Source: Buttiauxella massiliensis
GTDB taxonomy: Bacteria > Pseudomonadota > Gammaproteobacteria > Enterobacterales > Enterobacteriaceae
Direction: 5' to 3'
NCBI RefSeq assembly: GCF_902500225.1
Contig: NZ_LR722663.1
Coordinates: 1-64,000, forward strand
Length of the DNA stretch: 64,000 nucleotides
Part shown: positions 17,185 through 27,435 of the stretch, piece by piece
Layout of the letters: each line of letters opens with the position of its first letter
Numbering within the stretch: position 1 is the first letter of the stretch
The notes under the pieces: generated by a model
Databases searched by the model: none
What the model was told of the DNA's origin: nothing
What the model saw: the letters and a program-made list of their open reading frames with translations, nothing else
Position numbers and translations under genes: made by a program

Positions 17185-17520
17185 TCATTCAGCAGCCGTT
17201 TCGCCAGGCATACTTTTCAGAGCTTCAAGATCAATCTCAGCATCGTTTGTTTCCAGCAGTTGTGTTAACAAAAGAAGGTTATTGAATTCATTTAAAAGTA
17301 TCTCAGCGTCAGTCTTCAGGGGAGTATCAGCCGCATCTAGAGCTGCATTGATTGCTTTTCTGACGTTCTCAAGCATTTCATTCATACCGCCATTTTTACC
17401 AATGGTCAGTAACAATGCCCCTATAAGCAAAGACTGAGCTTCGACTTTTGCCGCCAATTGCTTGGCTTCGGCATCCATTTTAGAAATTTTAGCTATCACA
17501 CCCAGTATCAAGTTTTTCAT
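17185..17520 (-). CDS. IraP-like small protein (possible RssB anti-adaptor)
   Basis: From ATG 17520, preceded by GGGGCT, the protein is 111 aa. It begins MKNLILGVIAKISKMDAEAK and continues QLAAKVEAQSLLIGALLL. The N-terminal half recalls E. coli IraP ([20 protein letters not shown], then CAQVEALE), which stabilises RpoS by blocking RssB; E. coli IraP is shorter (86 aa). It is predicted to be helical, acidic at the C-terminus, and soluble. The assignment rests on the N-terminal resemblance and could be wrong. The frame continues upstream to 17616 but has no better start. Confidence 0.5.
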   Translation of the reverse strand: MKNLILGVIAKISKMDAEAKQLAAKVEAQSLLIGALLLTIGKNGGMNEMLENVRKAINAALDAADTPLKTDAEILLNEFNNLLLLTQLLETNDAEIDLEALKSMPGETAAE

Positions 17521-17819
17521 TAAAGCCCCATTTCTCGCCAGATAACCCCTAAACAAAATAAGGGTGAGATTTATTTGATGAAAATGAAAATAGCCTAAGT
17601 TGTGACTGTGCACCACTCCGCCGGGTGAACATCATGTGCCTGAGGTTTATTAGAATGCTCATGTATGCATTGGCGATGAAGATCATCGTGCTCACTGGAG
17701 CTACCAATCGCATAAATCGGTATTCTCTATACATCTTTTACTTTCTATCACCTAAGCTTTCTTATTCCAGTTAAATTCTCTTAATTTCATTGGGTTAAAT
17801 AGCTCATTTCACCGCCTGC

Positions 17820-17967
17820 AAGACTTTCAGTAGGGTCTATCCTTAGTTAAGACGCCTAAAAATAGCGCATTTCGTGAATACCCCTGTTATCAGGATGTTG
17901 TATTGATAATAGTTATCATTAACATAGGGTATTGGCCTTTGGGCGGCAAAACATAAAGAGGTGAACT
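17820..17967 (+). promoter_or_regulatory. suf operon control region with Fur box
   Basis: GATAATAGTTATCATTAAC (17905-17923) matches the 19-bp Fur box consensus at most positions and lies about 45 bases before sufA. In E. coli the suf promoter is repressed by Fur and activated by apo-IscR, OxyR and IHF. The AT-rich stretch upstream is where those sites would lie, but I cannot place them. A gene-free stretch of about 450 bases (17521-17967) precedes sufA; outside this region I see no supported feature in it. Confidence 0.75.
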
Positions 17968-18336
17968 ATGGATGTGCAAACCGGTAGCTTCGATCCCAGT
18001 GAATTTGCCTGGAAGGGACTGACGTTAACTCCTGATGCTGCTGCTCATATTCGCAAACTGGCAAGCCAGCAGCCGGGCTTCCTTGGTGTGCGTTTGGGCA
18101 TTAAACAGACCGGGTGCGCGGGGTTCGGCTACGTGCTGGATACCGTTAAAGAGCCTAAATCTGACGATCTCCTTTTTGAAATAGACGGCGCAAAACTGTG
18201 GGTGCCACTTTCAGCGATGCCGTTTATCGACGGAACGGAAGTCGATTATGTGCGCGAAGGATTAAACGAAATATTCAAATTCAACAACCCGAAAGCACAG
18301 CACGAATGCGGCTGTGGTGAAAGCTTTGGGGTGTAG
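17968..18336 (+). CDS. sufA: SufA, A-type Fe-S carrier
   Basis: This 122-aa protein has the three conserved A-type carrier cysteines: one in [10 protein letters not shown] (near residue 50) and two in the C-terminal [10 protein letters not shown]. It receives Fe-S clusters from SufBC2D and passes them to target apoproteins under iron limitation and oxidative stress. The start follows AAGAGGTGAACT. It is the first gene of the six-gene suf operon, 8 bases before sufB. Confidence 0.97.
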   Translation: MDVQTGSFDPSEFAWKGLTLTPDAAAHIRKLASQQPGFLGVRLGIKQTGCAGFGYVLDTVKEPKSDDLLFEIDGAKLWVPLSAMPFIDGTEVDYVREGLNEIFKFNNPKAQHECGCGESFGV

Positions 18337-18344
18337 GCGGGATT

Positions 18345-19829
18345 ATGTCACGTAACACTGAAACGTCTGAAGAAGTGCAAACCTGGGCGGGCAGCCATTC
18401 TTATAAAGAGGGCTTTTTCACCCAGTTGAAAACCGACGAAATGGCGCACGGCATCAACGAAGATGTGGTGCGGGCGATCTCTGCGCGGCGCAATGAACCT
18501 GAGTGGATGCTGGAATTTCGCCTTAGCGCCTATCGCGCCTGGCTTGAAATGGAAGAGCCACACTGGCTGAAGGCCAATTACGAAAAACTGAATTATCAGG
18601 ATTACAGCTACTATTCCGCGCCGTCTTGTGGTAGCTGCGATGATAACTGTGAGTCGCAACCGGGCGCAGTTCAGCAACCTGGCAGCAACGCGTATCTGAC
18701 AGGTGAAGTGGAAGAAGCTTTTAAACAGCTCGGTGTTCCGGTGCGCGAAGGTTCGAATATCGCCATGGATGCAATTTTTGACTCCGTTTCTGTAGCGACC
18801 ACTTACCGTGAAAAACTCTCCGAGCAGGGCATTATTTTCTGCTCTTTTGGCGAGGCGATTCACGAGTTTCCTGATCTGGTGCAAAAATATCTCGGTACAG
18901 TGGTGCCGAGTAACGACAACTTCTTTGCCGCGCTGAATGCGGCGGTAGCATCCGACGGCACCTTTATTTACGTGCCCAAGGGTGTGCGCTGCCCGATGGA
19001 GCTTTCCACTTATTTCCGCATTAATGCCGAGAAAACCGGCCAGTTTGAACGCACCATTTTAGTGGCCGACGAAGGCAGCTACGTCAGTTATATCGAAGGG
19101 TGTTCAGCGCCGGTTCGCGATAGCTACCAGCTTCACGCCGCAGTGGTGGAAGTCATCATCCATAAAGATGCCGAAGTGAAATATTCCACGGTACAAAACT
19201 GGTTCCCGGGCGATGGCAACACCGGCGGCATTCTGAACTTCGTGACCAAACGCGCATTGTGCGAAGGGGCGAACAGCAAAATGTCCTGGACGCAGTCTGA
19301 AACCGGCTCGGCGATTACCTGGAAATACCCAAGTGTGATTCTGCGTGGCGACAACTCCATCGGCGAATTTTTCTCCGTTGCGCTGACGGCGGGTCATCAG
19401 CAGGCTGATACCGGCACCAAGATGATTCATATTGGTAAAAATACCCGCTCGACCATTATCTCGAAAGGGATCTCCGCCGGGCACAGCCAGAACAGCTATC
19501 GCGGCCTGGTGAAAATTATGCCAACGGCGACCAATGCCCGTAATTTCACACAATGCGACTCAATGCTTATCGGCCCGGACAGTGGCGCGCATACCTTCCC
19601 GTACGTTGAATGCCGCAACAATACCGCCCAACTTGAGCACGAAGCGACGACATCGCGCATCGGTGAAGACCAGTTGTTCTATTGCCTGCAACGCGGGATA
19701 GCCCAGGACGATGCGATTTCAATGATCGTCAACGGGTTCTGTAAAGACGTGTTCTCGGAATTGCCGCTCGAATTTGCGGTGGAAGCACAAAAATTATTAG
19801 CGATTAGTCTTGAGCACAGTGTTGGTTAA
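18345..19829 (+). CDS. sufB: SufB, Fe-S assembly scaffold subunit
   Basis: The protein is 494 aa; E. coli SufB has 495. It has the N-terminal helical region with the cysteine cluster [11 protein letters not shown] (about residues 94-106) and the long beta-helix core, including the region ending in [13 protein letters not shown] that carries the conserved assembly-site cysteine. With SufC and SufD it forms the SufBC2D scaffold, where sulfur from SufSE is joined with iron. It is followed after 16 bases by sufC. Confidence 0.97.
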   Translation: MSRNTETSEEVQTWAGSHSYKEGFFTQLKTDEMAHGINEDVVRAISARRNEPEWMLEFRLSAYRAWLEMEEPHWLKANYEKLNYQDYSYYSAPSCGSCDDNCESQPGAVQQPGSNAYLTGEVEEAFKQLGVPVREGSNIAMDAIFDSVSVATTYREKLSEQGIIFCSFGEAIHEFPDLVQKYLGTVVPSNDNFFAALNAAVASDGTFIYVPKGVRCPMELSTYFRINAEKTGQFERTILVADEGSYVSYIEGCSAPVRDSYQLHAAVVEVIIHKDAEVKYSTVQNWFPGDGNTGGILNFVTKRALCEGANSKMSWTQSETGSAITWKYPSVILRGDNSIGEFFSVALTAGHQQADTGTKMIHIGKNTRSTIISKGISAGHSQNSYRGLVKIMPTATNARNFTQCDSMLIGPDSGAHTFPYVECRNNTAQLEHEATTSRIGEDQLFYCLQRGIAQDDAISMIVNGFCKDVFSELPLEFAVEAQKLLAISLEHSVG

Positions 19830-19845
19830 GGATTAAGGGAAAATT

Positions 19846-20592
19846 ATGCTGAGCATTAAAGATCTACAGGTAAGCGTTGAGGACAAAGAGATCCTGCGCG
19901 GCTTAAGCCTTGAAATAAAACCGGGCGAAGTGCACGCCATTATGGGGCCGAACGGCTCAGGGAAAAGTACGCTTTCTGCCACGCTTGCCGGGCGAGAAGA
20001 TTATGAAGTTACCGGCGGGCAGGTGCATTTTAAAGGCAAAGACCTGCTGGAATTATCGCCGGAAGACCGTGCCGGTGAAGGCATTTTTATGGCGTTCCAG
20101 TATCCGGTGGAAATCCCCGGCGTCAGCAACCAGTTCTTCCTGCAAACCGCGCTGAATGCGGTGCGCGAATATCGCGGGCTTGAAGAGCTCGACCGTTTCG
20201 ATTTCCAGGATTTGATGGAAGAGAAGATCAAATTACTGAAAATGCCGGAAGATTTACTGACACGTTCGGTCAACGTTGGTTTCTCTGGCGGTGAGAAAAA
20301 ACGTAACGATATTCTGCAAATGGCGGTCCTGGAGCCAGAGCTTTGTATTCTCGATGAGTCCGATTCCGGGCTGGATATTGATGCGCTGAAGATCGTTGCT
20401 GAAGGGGTGAATTCCCTGCGTGATGGCAACCGTTCGTTCATTATCGTCACGCACTACCAGCGCATTCTTGACTACATCAAACCCGATTTTGTCCATGTGT
20501 TGTATCAGGGGAAAATTGTGAAATCAGGTGATTTCAGTCTGGTGAAACAACTGGAGGAGCAGGGTTATGGCTGGCTTACCGAACAGCAGTAA
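19846..20592 (+). CDS. sufC: SufC, Fe-S assembly ATPase
   Basis: This 248-aa ABC-type ATPase has Walker A GPNGSGKST near residue 35, the signature NVGFSGGEKKRNDIL near residue 143, and Walker B LCILDESDSGLDID with the unusual downstream aspartate typical of SufC. It is soluble and drives structural changes in the SufBC2D scaffold rather than transport. Its 3' end overlaps the start of sufD by 26 bases, as in E. coli. Confidence 0.97.
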   Translation: MLSIKDLQVSVEDKEILRGLSLEIKPGEVHAIMGPNGSGKSTLSATLAGREDYEVTGGQVHFKGKDLLELSPEDRAGEGIFMAFQYPVEIPGVSNQFFLQTALNAVREYRGLEELDRFDFQDLMEEKIKLLKMPEDLLTRSVNVGFSGGEKKRNDILQMAVLEPELCILDESDSGLDIDALKIVAEGVNSLRDGNRSFIIVTHYQRILDYIKPDFVHVLYQGKIVKSGDFSLVKQLEEQGYGWLTEQQ

Positions 20593-21847
20593 CAGCAACG
20601 CCCTGCAACAGTGGCACCACCTGTTTGAAACACAGGGCGAGAAACGCAGCAAAGAAGCTCAGGAACATATGCAGCAAATGCTGCGCTTGGGGCTGCCGAC
20701 GCGCAAAAATGAAAACTGGAAATACACCCCGCTGGAAGGGTTGCTCAATAACCAGTTTGTCTTGCCTGCGCCTGAGGAATTAACTGAGATTCAACGCGAT
20801 GCGCTGGCGCTGTCAGTGGATGCGTGGCGGCTGGTGTTTGTCGACGGGCGCTTTAGCCGCGAGTTAAGCGACGATCTCACCAACAGTGGTTTTGACGTGT
20901 CCGTGGATGAAAAGTGTGAATCGTTGCCAGCCGCGGTACAGAGTGAAGTATTTTTGCATCTCACCGAAAGCCTCGCCGAAACCGTAACGCATATTCGCGT
21001 GGCGCGTAACCACAGCCCGGCGAAAGCCCTGTTGCTGATGCACATCAGCCGGGGAAGCGGGCAGGAGGAGATGAACACCGCGCATTATCGCCACCATTTG
21101 TCTCTTGGCGAAGGCGCAAAGGCGACGGTTATCGAACACTTTGTGAGTTTTGATGAGCAGCCGCATTTCACTGGCGCCCGTTTTACTGCGGAAGTGGCGG
21201 CGAATAGCCAACTCCATCATGACAAACTGGCTTTTGAAAATGCCCAGAGTTACCACTTTGCTCATAATGATTTAATCATTGGTCAGGATGCGGCGGTTGA
21301 AAGCAGCAGCTTCTTGCTGGGAGCCGCGGTATTACGCCACAACACCAGTACTCAATTAAACGGCGAGAATACACAACTGCGCATGAACAGCCTTGCGCTG
21401 CCAATTAATAACGAAGTGTGTGACACCCGCACCTGGCTTGAACATAACAAGGGTTACTGCAACAGCCGTCAGCTACATAAAACCATCGTGCGTGACAAAG
21501 GCCGGGCGGTGTTCAACGGCATGATTAAAGTCGCACAACATGCGATTAAAACTGACGGACAGATGACCAACAACAACCTGTTGCTCGGGCGTCTGGCGGA
21601 AGTGGACACCAAACCGCAGCTCGAAATTTATGCTGATGACGTGAAGTGTAGCCACGGCGCGACCATTGGCCGCATCGACGACGAACAGATGTTCTATCTG
21701 CGCTCGCGCGGGATTAAAGAGCAGGCCGCACTTCAAATGATTATTTTTGCCTTTGCTGCAGAGCTTACGGAAAGCATTCGCGACGAGGCATTAAAACAGC
21801 AGGTTCTGGCACGAATCGGCCAGCGCTTTGCAGGGGGCGATGCATGA
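20567..21847 (+). CDS. sufD: SufD, Fe-S assembly scaffold subunit
   Basis: This 426-aa paralogue of SufB begins [20 protein letters not shown], as in E. coli. It has the conserved N-terminal helical segment ([15 protein letters not shown]) and the beta-helix core. It pairs with SufB on SufC; the conserved histidine region near [18 protein letters not shown] is intact. Its start lies inside the last codons of sufC, and its stop overlaps the sufS start (ATGA), so the operon is tightly coupled. Confidence 0.97.
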   Translation: MAGLPNSSNSNALQQWHHLFETQGEKRSKEAQEHMQQMLRLGLPTRKNENWKYTPLEGLLNNQFVLPAPEELTEIQRDALALSVDAWRLVFVDGRFSRELSDDLTNSGFDVSVDEKCESLPAAVQSEVFLHLTESLAETVTHIRVARNHSPAKALLLMHISRGSGQEEMNTAHYRHHLSLGEGAKATVIEHFVSFDEQPHFTGARFTAEVAANSQLHHDKLAFENAQSYHFAHNDLIIGQDAAVESSSFLLGAAVLRHNTSTQLNGENTQLRMNSLALPINNEVCDTRTWLEHNKGYCNSRQLHKTIVRDKGRAVFNGMIKVAQHAIKTDGQMTNNNLLLGRLAEVDTKPQLEIYADDVKCSHGATIGRIDDEQMFYLRSRGIKEQAALQMIIFAFAAELTESIRDEALKQQVLARIGQRFAGGDA

Positions 21848-23064
21848 GTTTTTCCATAGAACGGGTGCGTGCTGATTTCCCGATTCTGAGCCGGGAAGTC
21901 AACGGGCAGCCGCTGGTTTATTTAGACAGTGCTGCCAGCGCGCAAAAGCCGCAGGCGGTGATTGACGCCGAGCTGAATTTTTACAGCCATGGTTATGCGG
22001 CGGTGCATCGCGGTATTCACACATTGAGTGCTGAAGCCACGCAGCTTATGGAGAACGTGCGTAACCAGGTTGCGCGTTTTATCAATGCGCAAACGCCGGA
22101 AGAGATTGTCTTTGTGCGTGGCACCACCGAAGGGATTAACCTGGTCGCTAACAGTTGGGGGCGAGCTAATATCCAGGCCGGTGACAACATTATTATTTCT
22201 GCGATGGAGCACCACGCCAATATCGTTCCATGGCAAATGCTCTGCGAACAGACGGGTGCGACGCTGCGCGTGATCCCGCTCAATCAAGACGGCACCTTGC
22301 AGTTGGATGTGTTCCCGACGCTGATTGATGAGCGCACAAAACTGCTGGCTATTGCTCAGGTTTCGAATGTGCTCGGCACGGAAAACCCGGTACGTGAGAT
22401 GATCGCCACTGCTCATCAGGCTGGCGTAAAAGTGCTGGTGGATGGCGCACAGGCCATAATGCACCATGCCATTGACGTGCAGGCGATGGATTGCGATTTC
22501 TATCTTTTCTCCGGCCACAAAATTTACGGTCCGACGGGAATTGGCGTGCTGTATGCACGAGAAGAAATCTTGCAAAAGATGCCGCCATGGGAAGGGGGCG
22601 GATCGATGATCGCAAGCGTTAGTCTGACAGAAGGCACTACTTATGCCGCAGCACCGTGGCGTTTTGAGGCGGGGACGCCAAACACCGCTGGGATTATCGG
22701 GCTGGGGGCCGCTCTACGCTACGTAGAAAGCCTCAATCTTTCCGAGGTGAGCGAGTATGAGCACTCTCTGATGCGCTACGCACAGCAGGCGTTACAAGCT
22801 GTTTCTGATTTGACCATCTACGGTCCTGAACATCGTCTTGGGGTTATCGCCTTTAATCTCGGCAAACACCATGCATATGACGTGGGAAGTTTCCTCGATA
22901 ATTACGGCATTGCGGTGCGCACCGGGCACCATTGTGCGATGCCGCTGATGGCATTCTACAAAGTGCCGGCAATGTGCCGCGCTTCATTTGCTATGTACAA
23001 CACCGAAGAAGAGGTGGATCGCCTGGTGGCTGGTTTACAGCGGATTCATCGCCTTTTGGGCTAA
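21844..23064 (+). CDS. sufS: SufS, cysteine desulfurase
   Basis: This 406-aa group-II PLP enzyme has the PLP-binding lysine in [13 protein letters not shown] (near residue 226) and the active-site cysteine in [11 protein letters not shown] (near residue 364). It removes sulfur from L-cysteine and passes it as persulfide to SufE. The length equals E. coli SufS. It overlaps sufD by 4 bases and is followed by sufE after 13 bases. Confidence 0.97.
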   Translation: MSFSIERVRADFPILSREVNGQPLVYLDSAASAQKPQAVIDAELNFYSHGYAAVHRGIHTLSAEATQLMENVRNQVARFINAQTPEEIVFVRGTTEGINLVANSWGRANIQAGDNIIISAMEHHANIVPWQMLCEQTGATLRVIPLNQDGTLQLDVFPTLIDERTKLLAIAQVSNVLGTENPVREMIATAHQAGVKVLVDGAQAIMHHAIDVQAMDCDFYLFSGHKIYGPTGIGVLYAREEILQKMPPWEGGGSMIASVSLTEGTTYAAAPWRFEAGTPNTAGIIGLGAALRYVESLNLSEVSEYEHSLMRYAQQALQAVSDLTIYGPEHRLGVIAFNLGKHHAYDVGSFLDNYGIAVRTGHHCAMPLMAFYKVPAMCRASFAMYNTEEEVDRLVAGLQRIHRLLG

Positions 23065-23077
23065 CAGGGAGCAAGCC

Positions 23078-23494
23078 ATGGCTACGTTGCCAGATAAAGA
23101 AAAACTGCTGAAAAACTTTAGTCGGTGCAGCAATTGGGAAGAGAAATATCTCTACATCATAGAGCTGGGCGCTCGTCTCCCGGAGTTGCCGCAAGCTAAA
23201 CATAAAGCAGAAAACATTATTCAGGGCTGTCAGAGTCAGGTATGGATTGTGATCCATCAACAGCCCGATGGTGTAATTACGCTTGAGGGTGACAGCGATG
23301 CTGCTATCGTCAAAGGGCTGATTGCAATCGTATTTATTCTCTACCAACAGATGACTGCGCAGGATATTGTCGCGTTTGATGTTCGCCCGTGGTTTGAGAA
23401 ACTTGAACTGGCTCAACATCTTACGCCGTCTCGCTCTCAAGGGCTTGAAGCAATGATCCGTGCTATTCGCACCAAATCCGCCAATCTTAGCTAA
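23078..23494 (+). CDS. sufE: SufE, sulfur acceptor protein
   Basis: This 138-aa protein has the persulfide-accepting cysteine in [11 protein letters not shown] (near residue 51). The start at 23078 ([14 protein letters not shown]) is the family start and has AGGGAGCAAGCC upstream; the longer frame back into sufS is not used. SufE stimulates SufS and delivers sulfur to SufB. It is the last gene of the operon, and a hairpin follows. Confidence 0.96.
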   Translation: MATLPDKEKLLKNFSRCSNWEEKYLYIIELGARLPELPQAKHKAENIIQGCQSQVWIVIHQQPDGVITLEGDSDAAIVKGLIAIVFILYQQMTAQDIVAFDVRPWFEKLELAQHLTPSRSQGLEAMIRAIRTKSANLS

Positions 23495-23523
23495 ACTCAA
23501 AGAACAGCTTTCATCCTGTTAAC

Positions 23524-23546
23524 GCGAGGTAATTTCATTGCCTCGC
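23524..23546 (+). terminator. Hairpin after sufE
   Basis: GCGAGGTAAT pairs with ATTGCCTCGC (one G-U) to form a stem in the 100-base gap between sufE and ldtE. It lacks a T-run, so it may be only a partial stop. Confidence 0.45.
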
Positions 23547-23594
23547 ATGGCTTTCAGCATTCCGGCATTCAGCCGGTGAATACAGGAATTCAGT

Positions 23595-24644
23595 ATGAAA
23601 CGCGCGTTCTCTCAAATAACATTATTTTTAATTAGCGCTCTGGCGGCAAGCCAGTCGGCGTGGGCTGTCGATTATTTACTCCCGCCACCGGGCAGTCGGA
23701 TAATCGGTGAGAATCAAACTTATATTGTGCCTAATGACGGTAAAAATCTCGAAACAGTCGCTGCAAAATATAATACCGGCGTGTTACTTCTTCTTGAGGC
23801 GAATAATACCGTTGACCCATTCCTGCCTAAACCCGGCAGTGAACTGACTATTCCTTCACAAATGCTCCTCCCGGATACGCCACGTGAGGGAATTGTTATT
23901 AACCTTGCTGAGCTACGGCTGTATTACTACCCGCCAGGGCAAAATCGCGTTGAGGTTTATCCTTTAGGGATTGGCCAACTTGGGCGTGAAACGCCGGTAA
24001 TGGTGACGCGTATCAGCCAGAAAATCCCGAATCCAACCTGGACGCCGACGGCGAATATTCGTGCGCGTTCTGCTGCGCAAGGGATTACGCTGCCCGCAGT
24101 CGTGCCAGCAGGGCCAAACAACCCGCTGGGGCGCTATGCGCTGCGACTGGAGCAGGGTGGGGGCGAATATCTGATTCACGGCACCAACGCGCGTAATAGT
24201 ATCGGTTTGCGCGTGAGTTCGGGTTGTATGCGTATGCGAGCGCCAGATATTAAAGCGTTATTCAGCCAGGTCGCCTGGGGCACGCGTGTGCAAATCATCA
24301 ACGAACCGGTGAAATATAGCATTGAGCCGGATGGACGGCGTTTTGTGGAAGTACATCAACCGCTGTCGCGTAACGATTGGGAAAACCCGCAAACGGTGCC
24401 GATTGCGATTTCTGCCTCGTTCGGTGAGTTTATCGATAACCCAATGAGTGACAGAGCGCAGGTGGACAGTGCAATTGTCAGGCGGGCGGGATATCCAGTG
24501 CTGGTGAACGCGCCGCAGGGGGTTCCTTCACAGCCAGTTAACATCACGCCAATACAGAGCGTCAAAGCGTCCTCTGGCAGCACGTTAACGCCAAACAGTA
24601 ACGTAAGCGTGATTAGCGGACAAAACAGCGTGGTGATGAACTAG
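23595..24644 (+). CDS. ldtE: LdtE, L,D-transpeptidase (YnhG)
   Basis: This 349-aa periplasmic enzyme has a signal peptide ending near QSAWA, then a LysM-type peptidoglycan-binding segment (about 45-90) and a YkuD catalytic domain with [21 protein letters not shown], whose cysteine is the nucleophile. LdtE forms 3-3 crosslinks in peptidoglycan. Its position between suf and lpp is the same as in E. coli (334 aa there); the extra length is in the low-complexity C-terminus. The start follows CAGGAATTCAGT. Confidence 0.93.
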   Translation: MKRAFSQITLFLISALAASQSAWAVDYLLPPPGSRIIGENQTYIVPNDGKNLETVAAKYNTGVLLLLEANNTVDPFLPKPGSELTIPSQMLLPDTPREGIVINLAELRLYYYPPGQNRVEVYPLGIGQLGRETPVMVTRISQKIPNPTWTPTANIRARSAAQGITLPAVVPAGPNNPLGRYALRLEQGGGEYLIHGTNARNSIGLRVSSGCMRMRAPDIKALFSQVAWGTRVQIINEPVKYSIEPDGRRFVEVHQPLSRNDWENPQTVPIAISASFGEFIDNPMSDRAQVDSAIVRRAGYPVLVNAPQGVPSQPVNITPIQSVKASSGSTLTPNSNVSVISGQNSVVMN

Positions 24645-24678
24645 CGGGGCTTTTACGGGGTAAGGGATTTCAGGCAAA

Positions 24679-24705
24679 AAAATGGCGCACAATGTGCGCC
24701 ATTTT
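24679..24705. terminator. Bidirectional terminator between ldtE and lpp
   Basis: AAAATGGCGCAC-AAT-GTGCGCCATTTT is a perfect 12-bp stem flanked by A-rich and T-rich ends, so it can work for both convergent genes. It is the classical position of the strong lpp terminator. Confidence 0.9.
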
Positions 24706-24719
24706 AATACAAGTTACTC

Positions 24720-24968
<249 letters not shown>

Positions 24969-25000
24969 CTAGATTGAGTTAATCTCCATGTAGCGTTACA

Positions 25001-25030
25001 AGTATTACACAAACTTTTTTATCTTGAGAA
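25001..25030 (-). promoter_or_regulatory. lpp promoter
   Basis: On the minus strand TTCTCA (25025-25030) and AATACT (25001-25006) are 18 bases apart, in a context that copies the E. coli lpp promoter, including the AT-rich stretch upstream of -35. Transcription should start near 24993. Confidence 0.8.
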
Positions 25031-25212
25031 TAAATTTTTGATGGGAATGCACTTAAATTTGATCGTTCGCTCAAAGAACCAGCGAACCGGGGCTGAAATC
25101 TAAAAAAAATAGAAAAAACAGAGGATTTTAATCGGATTCATCTTACTAAATTGCGACTTAAATAGAGCAGGCCGATTTGATTTTTATTTCAGACAGTCTA
25201 TTTAACCCAATA

Positions 25213-25238
25213 AAAAAAGCGCCCGTAGGCGCTTTTTT
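25213..25238. terminator. Terminator of pykF
   Basis: AAAAAAGCGCC-CGTA-GGCGCTTTTTT is a perfect 11-bp stem with A and T runs on the two sides. It lies 26 bases after pykF and separates it from the lpp promoter. Confidence 0.9.
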
Positions 25239-25263
25239 AGCAAATTATTCGTTCACAGGAAAT

Positions 25264-26676
25264 TTACAGTACGTGAACAGAAGCAGTATTGGTGGTGCCG
25301 CTTGGTACTAATGCGCCAGAAACCATCACTACGATGTCGCCTTTACGAGCCAAACCGCTCTCCAGAGCAACTTCTTTACCCAGACGGTAGAAATCATCGG
25401 TAGAAGCGATTTCTTTAACCAGCTGAGGAATCACGCCTTTGCTCAGAACTAACTGACGAGCAGTAACTTCATTGGTGGTCAGCGCCAGGATAGTTGCGTT
25501 CGGGAAGTATTTACGCACAGCTTTAGCTGATTTGCCGCCCTGGGTTGCAACAACAACCACTGGAGCTGACAGATTTTCTGCAGTTTCAACTGCGCCACGG
25601 CAAACTGCTTCGGTGATACGCAGTTTACGGCTGTCATTGTTGTTATCCAGACGGCTGGTCATCACGCGGTCAGTACGCTCACAGATGGTTGCCATGATGG
25701 TCACAGCTTCCAGTGGGTATTTACCTTTAGCAGACTCACCAGACAGCATAACTGCGTCGGTGCCGTCGATGATGGCGTTAGCAACGTCGCCCGCTTCTGC
25801 GCGAGTTGGACGTGGGTTTTTGATCATAGAGTCGAGCATCTGAGTTGCAGTGATAACAACTTTACGAGCGCGAACACATTTCTCGATCATCATCTTCTGA
25901 GCGAAGATAACTTCTTCAACCGGGATTTCAACGCCCAGGTCGCCACGAGCAACCATGATGCCGTCAGAAGCTTCGAGGATTTCGTCGAAGTTGTTCAGGC
26001 CTTCCTGGTTTTCGATTTTGGAGATGATCTGGATGTTTTCGCCGCCATGAGCTTTCAAATGCTCGCGGATTTCAACAACGTCAGAACGTTTACGGATGAA
26101 GGACGCTGCTACGAAATCAACGCCTTGCTCGCAACCGAACACCAGGTCTTGTTTGTCTTTTTCAGCCAAAGCTGGCAGCGCGATGGAAACGCCCGGCAGG
26201 TTAACGCCTTTGTTTTCGCCCAGGTCGCCGTTGTTCAGCACTTTACAAACAACGTTTTTACCTTCGATTGCAGTGACTTCCATACCGATCAGACCATCGT
26301 CTACCAGTACGGTGTTACCGACGCTCAGGTCGCTGGTGAAACCTTCGTAAGTTACAGCAACGATATCGCTGTTACCCACTACAGTTTTGTCGGTAGTGAA
26401 AGTAAAGGTCTGGCCCGCTTTCAGGGAAACGTCGTTGCCGCCTTCCAGTTTGATAGTACGGATTTCAGGACCTTTGGTGTCCAGCAGGATTGCTGCTTTC
26501 TTACCGGTTTTTTCCATTACGTTGCGCAGGTTCTTGATACGCTGACCGTGTTCTGCATAGTCACCGTGGGAGAAGTTCAGACGCATTACGTTCATGCCAG
26601 CATCAAGCATTTTGCTCAGCATTTCTTCGGATTCGGTTTTTGGACCGATGGTGCAAACAATTTTAGTCTTTTTCAT
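25264..26676 (-). CDS. pykF: PykF, pyruvate kinase I
   Basis: This 470-aa enzyme has the same length as E. coli PykF. It converts phosphoenolpyruvate and ADP to pyruvate and ATP and is activated by fructose-1,6-bisphosphate. Visible signatures are [13 protein letters not shown] near residue 33, the catalytic-lysine segment [11 protein letters not shown] near 218, and [12 protein letters not shown] near 240. Codon use is highly biased, as expected for an abundant glycolytic enzyme. It has its own terminator and a 494-bp upstream region. Confidence 0.98.
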   Translation of the reverse strand: MKKTKIVCTIGPKTESEEMLSKMLDAGMNVMRLNFSHGDYAEHGQRIKNLRNVMEKTGKKAAILLDTKGPEIRTIKLEGGNDVSLKAGQTFTFTTDKTVVGNSDIVAVTYEGFTSDLSVGNTVLVDDGLIGMEVTAIEGKNVVCKVLNNGDLGENKGVNLPGVSIALPALAEKDKQDLVFGCEQGVDFVAASFIRKRSDVVEIREHLKAHGGENIQIISKIENQEGLNNFDEILEASDGIMVARGDLGVEIPVEEVIFAQKMMIEKCVRARKVVITATQMLDSMIKNPRPTRAEAGDVANAIIDGTDAVMLSGESAKGKYPLEAVTIMATICERTDRVMTSRLDNNNDSRKLRITEAVCRGAVETAENLSAPVVVVATQGGKSAKAVRKYFPNATILALTTNEVTARQLVLSKGVIPQLVKEIASTDDFYRLGKEVALESGLARKGDIVVMVSGALVPSGTTNTASVHVL

Positions 26677-26911
26677 GACAGTCTTATCTGTAAGTTGAGA
26701 AGGATTGTGAAAATTCGGTTCCGGTCGATACGGGCGCCGGAGCGCAAACTAAAGCTGGTATTGTTCATGTGCCACCCGGTAAGGATAGGTGACAGAAATA
26801 AAGCGTGCAGAGGAAAGTGTGCTTGCGGTTCAGCCTGCCGGGGATATTGATTGCTTTCTAGTGTATTAGGACAGTTCAATGCGCTGAAACCATTCAAGTC
26901 AAGACGCGCAC

Positions 26912-26958
26912 ATTATAGAGGTAACTTGCACCGAAAGGAATTGAAAACGCTGTTTCAA
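26912..26958 (-). promoter_or_regulatory. pykF promoter with Cra-like operator
   Basis: On the minus strand a perfect TATAAT lies at 26912-26917. Just upstream is the palindrome TTGAAACAGCGTTTTCAA (26941-26958), which resembles the FruR/Cra operator; Cra is known to repress pykF in E. coli. The spacing of the half-sites is wider than the Cra consensus, so the operator is tentative. Confidence 0.5.
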
Positions 26959-27083
26959 ATTCAGAATGCACATAAATACAGCGGGGTGTTATCGGAGAGT
27001 TACAAAAACATGAATGAAATTGGTAGGCAAAAACGGATAAATCAATTTTTTCCTGAGAAGAAAATTTACTTAAAATATATTTG

Positions 27084-27150
27084 TATAATATAATATTTTT
27101 TTGAATGAGTTAATCAACACCCAGGCAGTCCTCCTCATTCAGTTTTTTTA
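27084..27150 (+). ncRNA. Candidate short transcript with terminator
   Basis: A perfect TATAAT (27084-27089) is followed about 12 bases later by TGAATGAG (27102-27109), which pairs with CTCATTCA (27134-27141) just before GTTTTTTT. This would give an RNA of roughly 55 nt ending in a factor-independent terminator. It could be a small RNA or an attenuator ahead of the next gene. The -35 element is poor, and the 24-base loop is large. Confidence 0.35.
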
Positions 27151-27170
27151 TTTAATGAAGAAAAAGATTA

Positions 27171-27377
27171 ATGATTAAGTTTATGGTTCCTGCTGTCATC
27201 GCTGTCGCTTTTTTTGTTGCTTGTGGGAATGCCCCGGCGAAACGGATTGCGCAATGTGAGAACCACGGCAAAAGTGACGGTGCTTGTGTTGCGCAAGAAT
27301 GGGACTTTTCCATGGAAAGCCCATTCCCCGATAACGACCTCTCAACGCTTGCAGGCCTCGTAACCGCTCAGAAGTAA
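27171..27377 (+). CDS. Small putative lipoprotein, 68 aa
   Basis: The frame MIKFMVPAVIAVAFFVACGN has a signal-peptide-like N-terminus with a possible lipobox (FVAC, cysteine at residue 18). The mature part is about 50 residues with two further cysteines (AQCENHGKSDGACVAQEW). I do not recognise it. An upstream purine run (GAAGAAAAAG) may serve as ribosome site. It sits alone between pykF and the decayed catabolic cluster. Confidence 0.5.
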   Translation: MIKFMVPAVIAVAFFVACGNAPAKRIAQCENHGKSDGACVAQEWDFSMESPFPDNDLSTLAGLVTAQK

Positions 27378-27435
27378 GCCGTCACGCGGTTTCTTTCAGC
27401 CGCCATGCATCCCTGCAATATAATGAGAAGCTCGT

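Noticed and set aside
17549-17734. Minus-strand 61-codon frame upstream of the IraP-like gene
   Set aside because: No ribosome site, no family resemblance and a composition like non-coding DNA; it overlaps the leader of the IraP-like gene.
26047-26850. Long open frame antisense to pykF
   Set aside because: It is the complement of a highly biased essential gene; long antisense frames are expected there.
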